Source: Cyanoderma ruficeps (Eukaryota; Chordata; Aves; Passeriformes; Timaliidae). Taken from it: DNA of 64,000 bases. A program made the position numbers and the translations under genes. The notes below the pieces were generated by a model, which was given only the letters and a program-made list of their open reading frames with translations, did no database searches and was not told the origin of the DNA. The stretch's first letter is position 1. Every line of letters starts with the position of its first letter. Shown one piece after another: positions 1-13,094 of this stretch. The DNA is taken from positions 3,685,717 through 3,749,716 of the forward strand of contig VZDJ01000047.1 of assembly GCA_008694505.1 (NCBI GenBank), read 5' to 3'.

Positions 1-439
1 CTGTAATTGCACAGACTCTTTTTGTCAGGCATCGGGAAGAAAGAAAAAAATTCTGGCTTTTGCTATGGCAACACAGAGGACTTAGAAAATGATCTCTCAG
101 CATGGAAGAATGATGATTCCTAAAATAGTGCAGGAGCATTGAAAAAAAGAGCGAGATCCTCGCTTGTGCCAAGGTCTTTTCAGCTCTGGAATAGGGGTTC
201 TCCCACAGAACTGGCTGTCATTCTCTCATCATTAAACTTCTTTAAACGTGCAATAATTTAGAGCAACCGATACAGTGCAGTAATTTATGACTGTCTGGCT
301 GTTGTCTGCAAGGACCCCGGGATGTATTGGGAGCTGTCAGAGTCCCACAACGCTTTTCCCCAACTTTAATGCATCCCCAGCCTTGAAATGAGGGGGAAGG
401 ATAAATAGCAGAGGACCAGGATCCTCTCACTCTACACTG

Positions 440-880
440 CTGGTTAGCTCCGAATAGCTGAGAGAATTCTTATGCAAATTAATCTTTTTTAGCCGGATTT
501 AGGTACTTCATGCTTCTCAAAGAATTTTCTGCGCAGGTAGAGAATTGATCACGAACTGCTTTAGGAGGTGGCTGCTTTGATTCATTAATCCGAGCAGCCA
601 ATAATTTGTGAACAAAACAATGTCACAAGTCCGTGAGGTGATGTTTAGTAATACACCACTGGGGTTGCCACCTCTGAAGGTGAATAAATCTAGAGGAAAG
701 AAGAGCTGGCCGTAAAGTTCTGCAAAGTTCAAGCTAATTACTTCAATGATTTTAAAAATGGCTGTGAAAGAACTCTTAGTGATATTTCCAGTAAATGAAA
801 ATGCATAAAATCCCGGTGTCATAATTTTTTTTACTGCTGACATGTGCTTTCCTTCACCAAAATTTAGAATAAAAATAAAC
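440..880. promoter_or_regulatory. Candidate conserved noncoding element with POU octamer
   Basis: Non-repetitive sequence containing a perfect ATGCAAAT octamer (472-479) directly overlapping AATTAAT, a POU plus homeodomain-type composite. Other TAAT and CAATTA-like cores follow (AGCTAATTAC near 733). Conservation cannot be tested here, so this is a compositional impression only. Confidence 0.25.
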
Positions 881-2418
881 AAATATCCAAAGACTTTCTT
901 TTAATGCAAAACACAAGTACCAAGGAGTTTTTGGTAAGGATTAGTGTCCTCTGCTACCTTCTGTGAGCCTCATACAGGATTCCCAACATTTGGAACCAAA
1001 ATCATGAAGCAGCCTTTTGCAGGATTCTGTATCTTCTGGTCCCTAAGCTAGTTCCCTAGTGCAGTGCATCTTGCACAACAGAATGATCACACATGGGAGG
1101 TAATAAAAAGGAATATATTGAGACAATAAGATCTATTTCATACGCCCTTTGAGTGGTTCACTGGCTCTAATCTTGCCCTTCTGCCACCTCACGTTGGGCA
1201 ATGCTATCTCAGAGCTTTCTCAGTCTGCTAGCCAGGTGTAGAGGGCTCTTCACCCTCATGGCACTCAGGCAGTGGCCTGACATGAGTTCAGAGCCAATAA
1301 TTTCTGCTGCCATTCATGAGTTTCTGTTTCTGGCCCCACATGCTTAAGGGAAGAATGGTGTCTCATAGCCAGATTCAATCTAGGGGTGCTGGGATTATTT
1401 CCTTTTGAGAGAACTTCTAGTTATTTGTTTCTGAGATCAGAGACACGTCAACTCCCTGCCTAGAACCCCACAGATTGCTGGAAACGAAAACCATTTGTGT
1501 GTCTTGTTCCTCCAAAAGCTGCTTATCAGCCTCATAGGCAAATGCACATATTTAAAGGAGTCCACTGCCCCATTCATTTGCACCATACACTGGGGTTTTT
1601 GTGTTCACAGTGATGTTACTCTGATGTAGATGAATAAATATCCTTTGCCTACAAGAAAGGTTACTCAATGTGTTTTTGGAGCTGCCGGGTTCTGCTCTGC
1701 CTTTGCTCTCTGCCTGTGCCAATATTATCTGAAGTTACTCAGCCCTGCACCTGCTGTACATATAACTCACCTAGCAGTTGACATAACCCACAGAATTATC
1801 ATTATCCAGAGCCAGGGATTCAATCAGTGGCTTTCAGCCTCTGTTTTTAAATGAATAAATGCTTCATTCTGTTCCCTCTGAACAAATCTCTCCAAATACA
1901 CATATCCCATGTGGTGCTCACAAGTCCTTCTGCTCCTACACAGCTCAGCTATATGAGCCTTGTGTGTTAACAGCTTTCTGTGCTCTGCAAACAATTATAT
2001 TAAGTGCACTTGAGAGGCTTAGGATGGGTCTAGCAGTTTTGTGCCTTGATGAGGGTTGTGATTGGTTTTCTTCTTTACTGCTGCCATTGTGTTAGAACTG
2101 TCCCTTGAACGGTCGCAGCTATCTTGCCATCAAAGGTGCCAGGGTGTTTCATTCACTTTTTAGTAAAGGTATATAATCTCCACACACATAAATTCCTTTA
2201 TGCTATTATCACTAAAATGCTCATGTTGGGGGGGAGTTTTGTTATTCCATTTCATTGCAGGTAAAAAGACCATTTTGTTTGTAGGCAAGATTGTGGCTAT
2301 CAGTAAAAGTCAGCATTTCAAAAAACGGTTTGCCATTGGAGATATGCATGTGTTTCTTCTCCACCTCTTTACAGTTTGCCTATTTGTATTTTATAGTGTG
2401 TGAATATGAAATGCCTCC

Positions 2419-2446
2419 ATATATATATGTATGTATGTATATAATA
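2419..2446. repeat. TA/TATG microsatellite
   Basis: ATATATATAT followed by GTATGTATGTAT; a short alternating purine-pyrimidine tract. Confidence 0.9.
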
Positions 2447-3995
2447 TTTTCTTTTCTCTGTCTTGTTCTCTTACCCCTTCTTTTCATGTAAATGGGACAC
2501 TTATGACCTCCTACCCTTTGGAACTGAGATTAAATCTCCTTCATTTTATGATGCCAAAGCTGCCTTTCCTTGCTGCTTATCACCAGCCACACTGTATTCT
2601 TGCACTGACATTGCTTATCCGTGGGGAGGTGATTTACAGCATGCAGAGTGCATTGCTGGGCTGCTTTTAATGGTGGCATCTGGATTTAGCTCAAAGGACA
2701 CTTAGATCTTCCTCCTTGTGCCTCACGTGCTGCACCCAGAATGTGTGAGATTTTGAACAGGAGAGACAACACTGGGAATTTTGGTTTCTAATATTCACCA
2801 ATCGCTGTGCCCTCCACACCACACATTTATTAAAAGCCTTTTTTCCACATGTGAAACGTGTGGCTGTTTAAAAAGAGAACTCCTCACTCGCACGCTCGGT
2901 TCTTGGGGGCATTTTTGGCAGGAACTTTCTTTGATGTACTGTGAGCTCTGCTTGGTGACACGAGGCAATCTCAGCCCGTTCTGGAAGCAGGAATCATCTC
3001 AGACTCCCACAGAGAAGAAGCTGAGGGAAGATGCAGGAAAATGAAGTGGGCTCTTTCCAGCTTCAAATCCATCCTAAACTCAGAGATTTAAGGCTGACAA
3101 GATCTGGAGATTCCCAAAAGTTTTACCTCTCAGCTTGACTGTTAAGAATATCTACAGTTAGGGAAAGAAATAAAATATGTATTTTTACTCATACAAATGT
3201 CTATATATACAATTTTGAATAGGAATATGAGCACTAGCAATATGTTTCCTGTACAAGCAAAAACCTCTTCCAGAAGTCAGGGGCTTGAATTTAAAACAAG
3301 TACTAAATGTGAGACCCCTGTATGCGTTCACTACTTGGATTTTTATTCTCCAAGGTGTAATACATATTCTTTCTGATATAAAAAAAAAAGAAACAAATAA
3401 ATGAGATATGCACACAGCTTACGTCTGACAGAAGGAGAGACACAAAATAACACAATTGCATAAACATAATTTCATTAGAAAATAAGTGTCATGATTGTCT
3501 TTTAGAACTGACTCTTGCTGGATGTTTTTTATTAAAAAACCCACATTTTCTGTCATAGATTTTGTGCCTTTATGACTAGACAGAGCATGACAGAAAACTG
3601 CTGCTTCTTTATAAAAACCCTAAACCATTCTGGAGAATTAAGGGCTGACCATTCCTGATGATTAGAGACCAGATTATCTAACCCAAAATAAATCCAAACT
3701 AGGTTAAGAAACATAGATCGATGACCCTAAATTTTGGTTTCTCACCCCTGGAGTTTTCCCATGGTGTGTGGTTACTTTTTTGCCCATTCTGTCAAACGGA
3801 GGCACTTGGAAACTCTGACTTTTTGTATTGTTCATCAATGGCACTGTGATTCATGAAAGTTTGGTGATACTGATCTCTCCTGGCTCTTGATGAGGTCTGT
3901 GGCTGGATCTTTAGAGATCAAGAGAGTGAAATGATAGCTAATTTTTACTGGGTCAAGAAAATATCTTTAAGCCCTCATCCCTGCTTTGGGAGGGA

Positions 3996-4018
3996 TTTTT
4001 TGTTTGTTTGTTTGTTTG
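3996..4018. repeat. (TTTG)n microsatellite
   Basis: Five T residues followed by four to five GTTT units. Confidence 0.9.
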
Positions 4019-4619
4019 ACTATTGGAATTTTATCATTTCTACCTTTTGAATTAATGTTTTAGAAAACAATCTCCAGATCTCAACCTATAAACAAACTAA
4101 TAAAGCAATGCCTCAGTGAAGCAATCAGAAAAACATTTAGAGGGAACTTGGTGGTACTTTGAGGAAGATTAATTTCCTTGGCACGTCCTCTGAATGTCAA
4201 ATTCATACATCCAGGAAAGGTACTGACAAAGAAAGCACAAAGGCAATTTTTTCTTATTTTTCAGTGAGACATTAACACCTCAGAAATGAAAAGAAGAGGA
4301 GAAAATTCTAAGTTACAGTTACCAGTAGACTTCTCCCTTACCTGTTAACACTCAGTGGTTTTACTAAAAAAATACTTAATGAAAGATAGGAGAGGAGCTA
4401 TGATTTGAAAAGTCCCTCATGCTATTAAAAAGAAAGGACAATGGTGTTTATATGATCTTTGAAAACTGAGTAACCGTGACACATGAAAGGCTCGAATGAA
4501 TGGAACAAGGGGTGATCTGCTGAAGTGTTTCATAGAAATCTTTTTCCCTAGAAGCATCACTAAATTGATTAACTTATTAGGAAAGCATACATTTGCACTG
4601 AGGGAGAAGGTTTTTTTAT

Positions 4620-5110
4620 CCTTATTTCTGTCATCTGTGTGTTCTGGTTGATGTCAACACGTTTTAATCAAAAGAAATTGTTTAATAGCTTGCCTACACA
4701 GAATAAAATATCTTGTTGCAATCCAGGCCAACTAACAAATACAAATTGGGCTGGCCATCTTTAATTACAATTCTTTGGGTTTTTTCATTTCTCCTGTCAG
4801 GGCTGCAAGGAATCTATCCTCATAGTCAAAATGCTCGGGGGAGTAAAAGGAAATCTGAACCGTGGAAATTTAAATGAAAATGAAAGAAGTGAAATGGGAT
4901 GAGCACTGCCATTTGAAATAAAGTGCTAATAAAGCACTCAGGTATTAGCTTCTGAAGAAGATTTTTATAGAAATCCCTTGAAGCGCTGGGAAGGCTGGAA
5001 TAATATTGTAATTGGCATCCCTGACCTGTTTTATGTGTACTGCAAGAAGTTTTTGTCTCTGGCTCGAAAAGTTCATGATAAAGCAAAGCTCCCAGAATTC
5101 CCTGGTCTTT
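4620..5110. promoter_or_regulatory. Candidate conserved noncoding element
   Basis: Unique sequence with clustered homeodomain-like cores, including TTTAATTACAATTC near 4760, and no repeat features. An 86-codon minus-strand open frame here has no recognisable domain. The reading as an enhancer-like element is inferred from composition and from the usual enhancer-rich setting of SLITRK genes. Confidence 0.2.
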
Positions 5111-6269
5111 AGCTTTGAAGGCCTAAAGTATGGATTTTTTCATTAGAGTGAAAAATAAACCGGTTTAGCCACGATACGAAGAACATAATCATCAGGTGTT
5201 CTTTCCTGCACACTCTTGGATAATATCCTTTTGCAATAGGTTTGATGAGGATTCTACTTAGCAGACTGTGAAAACGTGACCTTCAAAGCGTTGCCATGTT
5301 ACAATGATGTGTACAGTGCCCTGTAACCAAACCTAAACTCGTGCATTGTGTGTTTGGGTGTCGTTTTTCAGGACACTTTTATTGCTCATCTAGGCCCTGA
5401 AACTCCGTTTTAAACCAAATCAAGCATTCATTCCTGCCAAAGAGGCAAAAATATACTCTTATTAGCTGTGACAAAATCAGCAACAGCTCTGGTATGAGGG
5501 GGATTACCAAAGGCAAAACAAACAAGGAAAAGTGTTCAGGAGCTGAAATATGCGATTGAGACATTGAAGGTGCTTTGTAATTATTAGGAATTCTTTGCAG
5601 GCTGGCATAATGCAGCTTTCTCACATCTCCTAATGTAATTACAGTGATGAGGAAGAGATTTTCAGGTCAGGTCCTTAATTTAGATAATTCTGTCTTAATA
5701 TTCAAGGATAATACAGCAGAAGATTAACATTCTGAGTGCTGAAGGAGTTCTTGTGCTGTGTTTCACTGCAGCCAGCTTTATTGTGGGTATGTCTGGTACC
5801 TTTCTTGCTTTAGAACACTTTCTGCTCTGCAGAAATGGAGCCAATATTTTGCTGCTTTTTTTTTCTTTTTCCCCTTCCTAACCATCAGTCTGGAGGTGAC
5901 ACCTTTGTCAGCTGCAAATCATTATTTCTGCACCCTGCATGGGTGGCAGCTCACAGAGGTGAGTGATGATGTGGGCACAGTGTTCCAGCTCTCCCTTTTC
6001 TCTGGTCTGCAAGTCCCAGGGAGCTTCAATCATGTGTGCCACACTTGTGTTGATGTTGGAAACCTTTCCCATTGCAGGAGAGAGTACAGCTCCAACAAAT
6101 GGCAATGACTGAGACATTGCTGAACTTAAAATATACTCTCCTCTTTGTGAAATGACTGCTATTGAACAGTAAAAGCACAGGCTTTGTTTTACTGCTATTC
6201 ATCTAAATCTCTTCCCTTTTCCCAGAAATTTGCTCTGACTTGACAAAATGTATGGGGGTTTTTTTTGAG

Positions 6270-6500
6270 TAACAGCCTGTATTAACAAACACAAAGGTTA
6301 ATAGAATTCGAGCATCTTGAAATGTGATTTAATTTGGAAGACCGTAGTCCGTGAATATTAACTACTAACAAATTAAATTATTCGATGACAAATCACATCA
6401 GGCAGGCACCTATGTAATATTAATTGGTTTTGTCATTATAACAATCCTTCCAAACAGTAGGATGCAGGCAAACTCTGCATTAATGTTTTGGCTCAAGGTG
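6270..6500. promoter_or_regulatory. Candidate conserved noncoding element rich in homeodomain cores
   Basis: Contains TTAATAGAATTC, GATTTAATTTGG, AACTACTAACAAATTAAATTA, TAATATTAATTGG and CATTATAACAATCC within about 200 bp, with no simple-repeat character. Such density of ATTA cores and ACAAT SOX-like cores is typical of developmental enhancers. This is inference. Confidence 0.28.
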
Positions 6501-8460
6501 TTCATTTGTAAATGAACAATTCATCATGTGAAGGCAAAGGGAAATAGCTCCAGGTTGGTGTCAGATTGTCCTGGTGTTAACTGCTGCTCTGTGATGTGAC
6601 ATTGTCTGGGCCTATAACCAGTGGGAGTAAGAGAGGAGAAAAGTGGCCATTCCATTATTTTGGATGAATTAAAGTATGGCTTAAACTTGGCTGCCACTGC
6701 CCAAGTATAATGTTTCTAGTGATCCATATCCATAACTTGCATTAATAAAAAAAAATTGATCTGTTAGGTGTTTGCTTCCAAACTTTAAAAATACAGCCTT
6801 TCTATTCATATGCCATTTAAACTGAGTACCTAGGCAATATCTTAAAGTTATCTCTTTTTTTTTTATTTAAAAATAGAGACAGGGTCTGCTGGAATCAACA
6901 GGAGTCGTTCTTTTGTTTTCTACTGGTTTTCTATTAGCTTTTATAGGAACTCATTACTGAACTGCCATGAGGGATATAATTTATGCTGGCAACCACAGAA
7001 TTAAAATAACTTTTGGAGGCTTATTCCATAGTGCACCATAAGGGAAAGAGGTGCCCCCTCAGTCCACATATACCACATATACCAACACCTATACAGACAG
7101 AATCTAGAGAATACCAAGGCAGGAATTTGTGCCAGGTCACAAAAGTGAGGGAAACAGACTTCAGACTTACTATTTCTATCATAAACCACTGGATTTTAGG
7201 ATACTTCACTGTTTGTTTGAAGTATTTTGTAATTGACTCTTCAATGGAAGAAAACTTCATTATAAAATGTATTTTGTGTGTATATGGTTAGAGATTAGAC
7301 ATATTTTAATTGTAAAGAAGATGGAGTTTCTCTCCCAGAATACACTGTATGTGCAGAAAACGATGCCTTAGCATCTAAAGCAGTCAAAAACATATTTTAA
7401 ATGTTTCTAAATTCAATCAATACTTCAATTCTGTTAAAAATAGTATTTTTTAATGTTATTAAATCTGTGTTTATTGCTAGGCTCCATGCCAGGAAATGTA
7501 CTTTGTTCATTTTCTTTTTAAAATAATGCTGTATATTTTTGAAACAAGTCACACAGCTGCTTTCTTTAATCTTTTTATGCTTTTAATAACCATTCTCTTC
7601 TCAGTCAGTCTCTTCTGAGATACTCTTCACCCTTTTTACAGATATTAGTTATCTTGATAGAAGAAAACAAAATCCAGCCAGAAACCTCTGCAAGGCCCTG
7701 AAGGTTTGTCTCGTCCCTGGGATTTCATAAATTTAGAAGTCTGTCTCAGCTGAAAACACCCAACACAGGCTGGTCCAGTTACAAGGCATCTCATAACAAT
7801 TTCTTCAGTGCTCTAACAGAATATTGATGTTCTGTGGAGCAGACATGTCATCTCACCTTGGCCTGCCAATATGGGATTACAGCTAGATCAGCATATCTGA
7901 CTTCTTTGCCCAGCCTCAAATGATCAAAGACACTTTTGTTTCTTCTCCCAGGAGCCATCTGCACAGCACAATGGACCAAGGTGGAGTTTTCTTCACACTT
8001 ATTGCTCAACCCCTTGAAAGCAGCAATTATTTGGTGGCATCATAAATAAGCCTCCTATCTCCTTAGTGCTCATTGTCCTGTCTTATGCCTCTGTTTTCTG
8101 CTTTAGGTAGTTTAAACACATTTAGCTGTTTTTTCACAGTCTCCTCACTCTAGCCAGAGCAGTGTGGAAAGTCGGAGAACAATTCAGCTCCTGCTCTCTC
8201 AGTTTTGTCAGTCTAAAGCAGAGTCACGTCAATGAGAAACACTTCACATCGTAGCCCTGTGACACAAACCTGGAGCTGTTTCCTTTCTGTCTCACGAGAT
8301 GAATTGCTCATTTGTAAATGAACACTTACAGCCAAAATATAAGTCCTGACTTTGACTCCACTGCAGCGTCGAGAAAACTTCCCTGCTTTCCAACTCACTG
8401 CAAACTTGAAAAACCCTACAGTGTTCACCAACAGGTTACTAAAGCCTTTCTAGACAAAGT

Positions 8461-8466
8461 GTTTAC
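8461..8466. repeat. Left target-site duplication of solo LTR copy 1
   Basis: GTTTAC, identical to 8770-8775 on the other side of the LTR. It defines the integration site exactly. Confidence 0.85.
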
Positions 8467-8769
8467 TGTAGCCCTGTTCTCATGCCTGAGATGTTTTGTT
8501 TTTCTGAAATTCTTTTCCCAGGGAACTTTCTATAAATGGGAGAGATGTTTTTGTACCTGTAACTTTGTTTTTCATTCCTTTCCCTAGGAGGGACTTCTTG
8601 ATGTCCCTCTGCTCTGACCAATGTGAGTGAAGAGGTTTGTCTTTGTGTCACCAATCAGATTGGTCTGTGTAAAATAGTATAAAAAGGGAGACACATCCCA
8701 AAAATAAAGGAGTCATTTTCAGCCTTCTGAATCTCGGAGTCTGTGTCATTGTGGTGTCAAACAGTGTCA
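8467..8769 (+). mobile_element. Solo LTR of an endogenous retrovirus (ERVK-like), copy 1
   Basis: 303-bp element beginning TGTAGCCC and ending AGTGTCA, flanked by the perfect direct repeat GTTTAC (8461-8466 and 8770-8775). A 6-bp duplication is characteristic of class II (ERVK-type) integration. LTR features in order: a CCAAT palindrome at 8651-8663, TATAAAA at 8678-8684, AATAAA at 8703-8708. A second copy of the same family is at 17221-17521 in reverse orientation, which confirms both ends. No internal retroviral sequence is present, so it is a solo LTR left by recombination. It could still act as a promoter or enhancer. Confidence 0.85.
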
Positions 8770-8775
8770 GTTTAC
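8770..8775. repeat. Right target-site duplication of solo LTR copy 1
   Basis: GTTTAC, identical to 8461-8466. The intact duplication suggests a relatively young insertion. Confidence 0.85.
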
Positions 8776-11700
8776 AGAATTGCACAGAATCACTGAGGAA
8801 ACCGAAGCTTACCCTTGAGTTTCTTGCCTACCCTCTCAAGGGCTGAGGTTGCATTTGTTGCTTTCCATTCCCCAGCTGCTGATAAGGGTTTCAGTGGTAG
8901 GTTTTATGACACCACAGTTAGTACATGTTTCTCTTCCTATTTATGTAGAGTCAACTTTTCTGTAAGGACTCGAGTGCAGGGAGAGCACAAAGCAGCTGTT
9001 TAAAAGCTGTGTTTTATTCACCTACTTCCCTGAGATAAGAGACACTAATTTTTCATTACAGTGTAAATCAAATGCATTATTCAGCCAATGTGACCTTGCC
9101 AACAGATCCTGAATATCTTCCAGCCCTTGAGATTTTGTTTAGTACAAGTGGATCACACTCAGTATTGGCTGGAAGATCAAATGCAGATGCTGACTTACCG
9201 GTTATTAAAAAATGAACAATTTATTAGATACCAATAGGGTATTTAGCTATCACTGTGTTCACAAAGGATAACTAAAAATATTAAATAATTAATGCAAGGG
9301 ATTCAACCATCTTCCTGAGGAGAAATAAAATGAGTTTGCTTTCAGTGGAATGTCTCATGTAGCCAGAACCACAGCATGGGTGGCAGCAGGAAAACTCAGC
9401 CCGAGCTTTCTTGTCTCTGTAGCTGGATACTAACACTTTTCAGTAAAAACTTCACACCACCAACTATTTGACATCTTGCATTATTTCTTTTACCAAGGGA
9501 CTAGCTAAGTGTTGTGCATTTATTTCCAGCAAAGCTGAGCTAATGAGGAAACAGAACAAATCTTTTACTTGGTGTGAACTGGCTATGTCTTTTGCTGGAA
9601 AGAAAACACTCTTTGAATTCTGTTAAATCACACTGAAATTAAGAGAAATCAGAATAACCTACCTTTAAGACTGCCTGCTGCCAGGAACTATTTTTGATGT
9701 CACTATTAAATAGACACAACAGGCAGTATTTTTAGAAAGTGTCTACTGTATTGTTTAGGATCACGGTGAAATTGCCAAATTGGGAAAACTTCAAATTGTT
9801 CTGGATTATATTCTCGGCTTTTGGAAAATATCTCAGACTTTACAATCCACATATTTCACTCCTTCAATATTCTAGAAATAGGTTTCAGTGCATTCCTGCA
9901 GGAGACCTGCATGGATGAGCAAGGAGCTTCTGGCAAAACTCAAACTGAAGAACAAAGTCTGCAGAATGAGGAAAAAAATGGAGAGGCCACTTGGAAGGAA
10001 TTTAAGAATGTTTCCAGAGTATGCAGGGATGCACAGAGGAAGGTCCATTTGGGGTTAAATCTGGCAAGAGATTTCAGGGACAACAAGAGGGGTTTCTTCA
10101 AGTGTATCTGTAGCAAAAGGAAGATTAAATGGGCTCAGTGCTGGCTGAGGTGGATGTCCTGGAACAACAGGGAGGGTGGAGTTACTGAATTTCTTCTTTC
10201 CTTCACTCTCTAGTGCTAAAGCCATCCCTCAGGACCCCTAGACCATGCAGGCAATATAGAAAGTCTGGGGAAGGGGTTGGGTTAGAGATCAAACCGCAGT
10301 GCAGAGAGGAAATTTTAAACTTTCACTTAGCAAGCAAATGCAAACAAAGCCATTCCCTGCAAAAGCATCCCTGTGTAAGCACAGCAGAGGAAAGCCTGTG
10401 CAATTTACTGGTGTGAATGCTTAGACAACACCGAGTCCAGCTGGCAGTGGAGCTGATCCTTGTTTCTGGAGACCACAATGGGAGCAGAAACCCCGTTCCT
10501 CAGGGATGGTGTGAAATTGGAAGCTCTGAAAACTGACACAGGACTTTCAATGGATTCTCTTCTCTCAGACATTATCATTTGTTTTTCATGGTCCAGTTAA
10601 TAAAGGAAAAATTAAGGTGTGATAATTAAAAGTTCATCCATAAGGTTTCCCCTAAAGATACACACAATATAAACATCAATTTGGTGCCAGAGCTGGATGC
10701 ACGATGACTGCCAGGTCTTGTCCATATGCACAAAGGTTATAAAGCTGATGGGAAAATGCAGCACCTCTGGTCCTTTGCAGTGGTGTTTGAATACATGCTG
10801 GTTTACACACCCAGGACACTGTAATTAGCTGTCATTAGTATTTCTGCTGCATGAATCTCATGGCATTTTGTTGCATGGCACTCGCCCCAGCACATTCAGC
10901 TGCTGTTTCCAACCTGGCTCCTGCCATTCCTGCAGCATTGACATTGACTGTTTTGTTGTGCTTAAATAACATTGCTTGTTGGTCTGTGGTTCCCTTTGCT
11001 CATTCCTGCTGACCTCAATGTTTCAGCTGATATTACTGCCTGTAGCATTCTGGCACAACCTACTGGAGTCAGTGAATTTTTGTTTCTATTTTCTACAACC
11101 TACTCAGTAACAAATCCACTGCGATTACGTTCGCATTTATGGCCCTCTGTTAAATCTTGAGGGTGTCTTGCTCCGTATTTCTTATCTGACCTAGTTCTGG
11201 AAGTTATCACCTTTCTGTATTTGTGGCTTGGGAAGGCCCTGTGATATGAATTTTTGGAGGCTGAGCAAATATTCTGGGGAGGAATCACACTGTTGACTTG
11301 TTCATATGATCCTTTAGATATCTGCGGCCCTTCGAGGGAAGGGGTGCAAGGAAATGGAGATATTTGTTCTGATAAATAAAGCCATTTTATATCCTCAGCC
11401 AGCGATGCTTATTACTTTTAGGTAGATACTGTAGAGATACAAGGTCTTCATGCTTATAAATATCTTTTTTCTCCACAAATTCTTTCAATTCTTGTTAATA
11501 AGGATTCAGTCTGTGCCTGTGCCATTCAAGAGGGAAAGCAATATCCCCTTGTGTTCCCCAGATATAAAATGTAAGGTAATGTCAACTAAATGTGCTTGAG
11601 GTTTGCTGTACTAGAGTCAGCTTGAGCGCTTCTTTTTAATTTATTTCTTTTTTTAACATACCAGCTAGCATGAAGGGAAAAATAACTGAATAATGCAGTT

Positions 11701-13094
11701 CTTAATTGGCTGTAAATAGATAGAAAATATGTGTTAACATATGGTGGCTGTTAATGGTGGTTTACTCTGTATGAAATAATTCTATCATCTGTCTGTCCAA
11801 ATGATCTCACCACAGAAGCATGGCAACATTTAGTGTCGTACATGCTTCCCTCAGTGTTTTTTACATGACAGCTAGAGTTGAGTGTTAACCAACTCTATTT
11901 TCTGTGGCTTGGCAGCAAAGCTGATCTTTGATCATATATCTCATTTGTATCACACTTCCCTTTTCTTTTGGTAATTTAGCGTCGTTTAGTTTAAATGTGC
12001 CGAATAAACATGGTTTGCTGCCTGTTAAACCAAAATAAATATATTTTTTTCCCATTTAACAACCTTCCCGTTTGCAGTTAGCCTTGTGCATAGCAAAACA
12101 GAGACTGCAGAGCGTATGTGAGGACTCAACATCACTGGCAGAAGGAAAGCTTTTTAAATGTGAAGGACACCCACTGGGCAGTTCAGAATCTAGGGCAAAA
12201 AATTGCTATTTCACTTACTCATTCCCCATATTTACAAAATCTTTCGTATAAAAATCAGCAGCAGCATTTATTCGAAAGCAATTCTGTAGCTGGCTGGTTT
12301 TGGCAGGTAGGCAAAGTGTTTTCAAATATTCAGCCTTAAGAAAACAATTGACACTTGATAATGGATAGCAGCAAAGGGTACAGCACAAATAAGAAAAACT
12401 GTGAATGGTGACTTGCCTCCAAAGGGTGAATTAATTTACTTACAGTTGGTTTGAGTTTGTGCTGCCTCTCTCCACCACTCTGAATTTCCCAGACTGAAGC
12501 AAATCTTCCACCTCAACAAAATCAGGTGTTCACAAGCACAATCTTTACAGATTTTAATTCATTACCAAAGACATTTCACTTTACAAACGTGCCATAAATC
12601 TCCTTTGTCAACTTATATAAAGCTCATAAAACTTATTTGAATTATCCTCTTAGTAGAAATTAGGGAAGGTTATAGCCTTTATATGGATTATTTTATCTGC
12701 AAGTGCCACCACTGTGCAATTTCCTTGGGCTTTGGCTGAACCAGAACTACCTGCATGTCAGGGAAGAGTGAAGGCACTTTAAACTCCACACTGTGAAGGT
12801 TCATTTTTTAAAAAAGAAAAGTCTGAAAAATTCATGTTCAGCTGTAAACCACCTATCACCCAAGCAGGGCCTGGTGATCCCCCTGCCAATAACTCTGAAA
12901 AATTCCTTTGTGAGTGGCCTCTTGAGCCCCAGGTAGATACTGCTGAAGAATTGCTGTGACCTGCAGGATGTGAGGAGGTTCTGCTGAAAAGACTGGGGCA
13001 CAGCCTGGCCCTGGGCATTTGGTCAGTGGAAAGCATGGCTTAATATTAAAAAAAAACAAAAACCCCATGTTTTTTAGTGTTCCCAGGGCTCTGC
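8776..13094. other. Intergenic DNA, no gene seen
   Basis: Unique AT-rich sequence. The longest open frame (9821-10213, plus, 130 codons) has a lysine/arginine-rich, low-hydrophobicity C-terminal half but no family resemblance. A short CACAGAATCACTGAGG-like string at about 8783-8800 recalls a CR1 3' end but is too short to call. One candidate conserved element is listed separately. Confidence 0.7.
11580..12060. promoter_or_regulatory. Candidate conserved noncoding element
   Basis: Unique, non-repetitive sequence with GTAATTTAGCGTCGTTTAG, TTCTTAATTGG, TGTTAACATATGG and GTGTTAACC motifs. It retains CpG-containing words (GTGTCG, AGCGTCG), which are rare in AT-rich avian intergenic DNA and suggest constraint. 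No coding potential is seen. Confidence 0.25.

Larger units (their letters stand above)
1..8460. other. Intergenic DNA, no gene seen
   Basis: AT-rich unique sequence. Open frames are at most about 120 codons and none shows a recognisable domain, signal peptide plus body, or codon pattern of a real gene. It holds two microsatellites and three candidate regulatory stretches listed separately. It lies on the 3' side of SLITRK2. Confidence 0.75.

Noticed and set aside
8777..8800. CR1-like string next to the right target duplication of LTR copy 1
   Set aside because: Only about 20 bp match my memory of a CR1 3' end and similarity stops abruptly, so it is too short to call.
9821..10213. 130-codon plus-strand open frame
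   Set aside because: No recognisable family. The length is not exceptional in 64 kb read in six frames, and there is no promoter or splice evidence.
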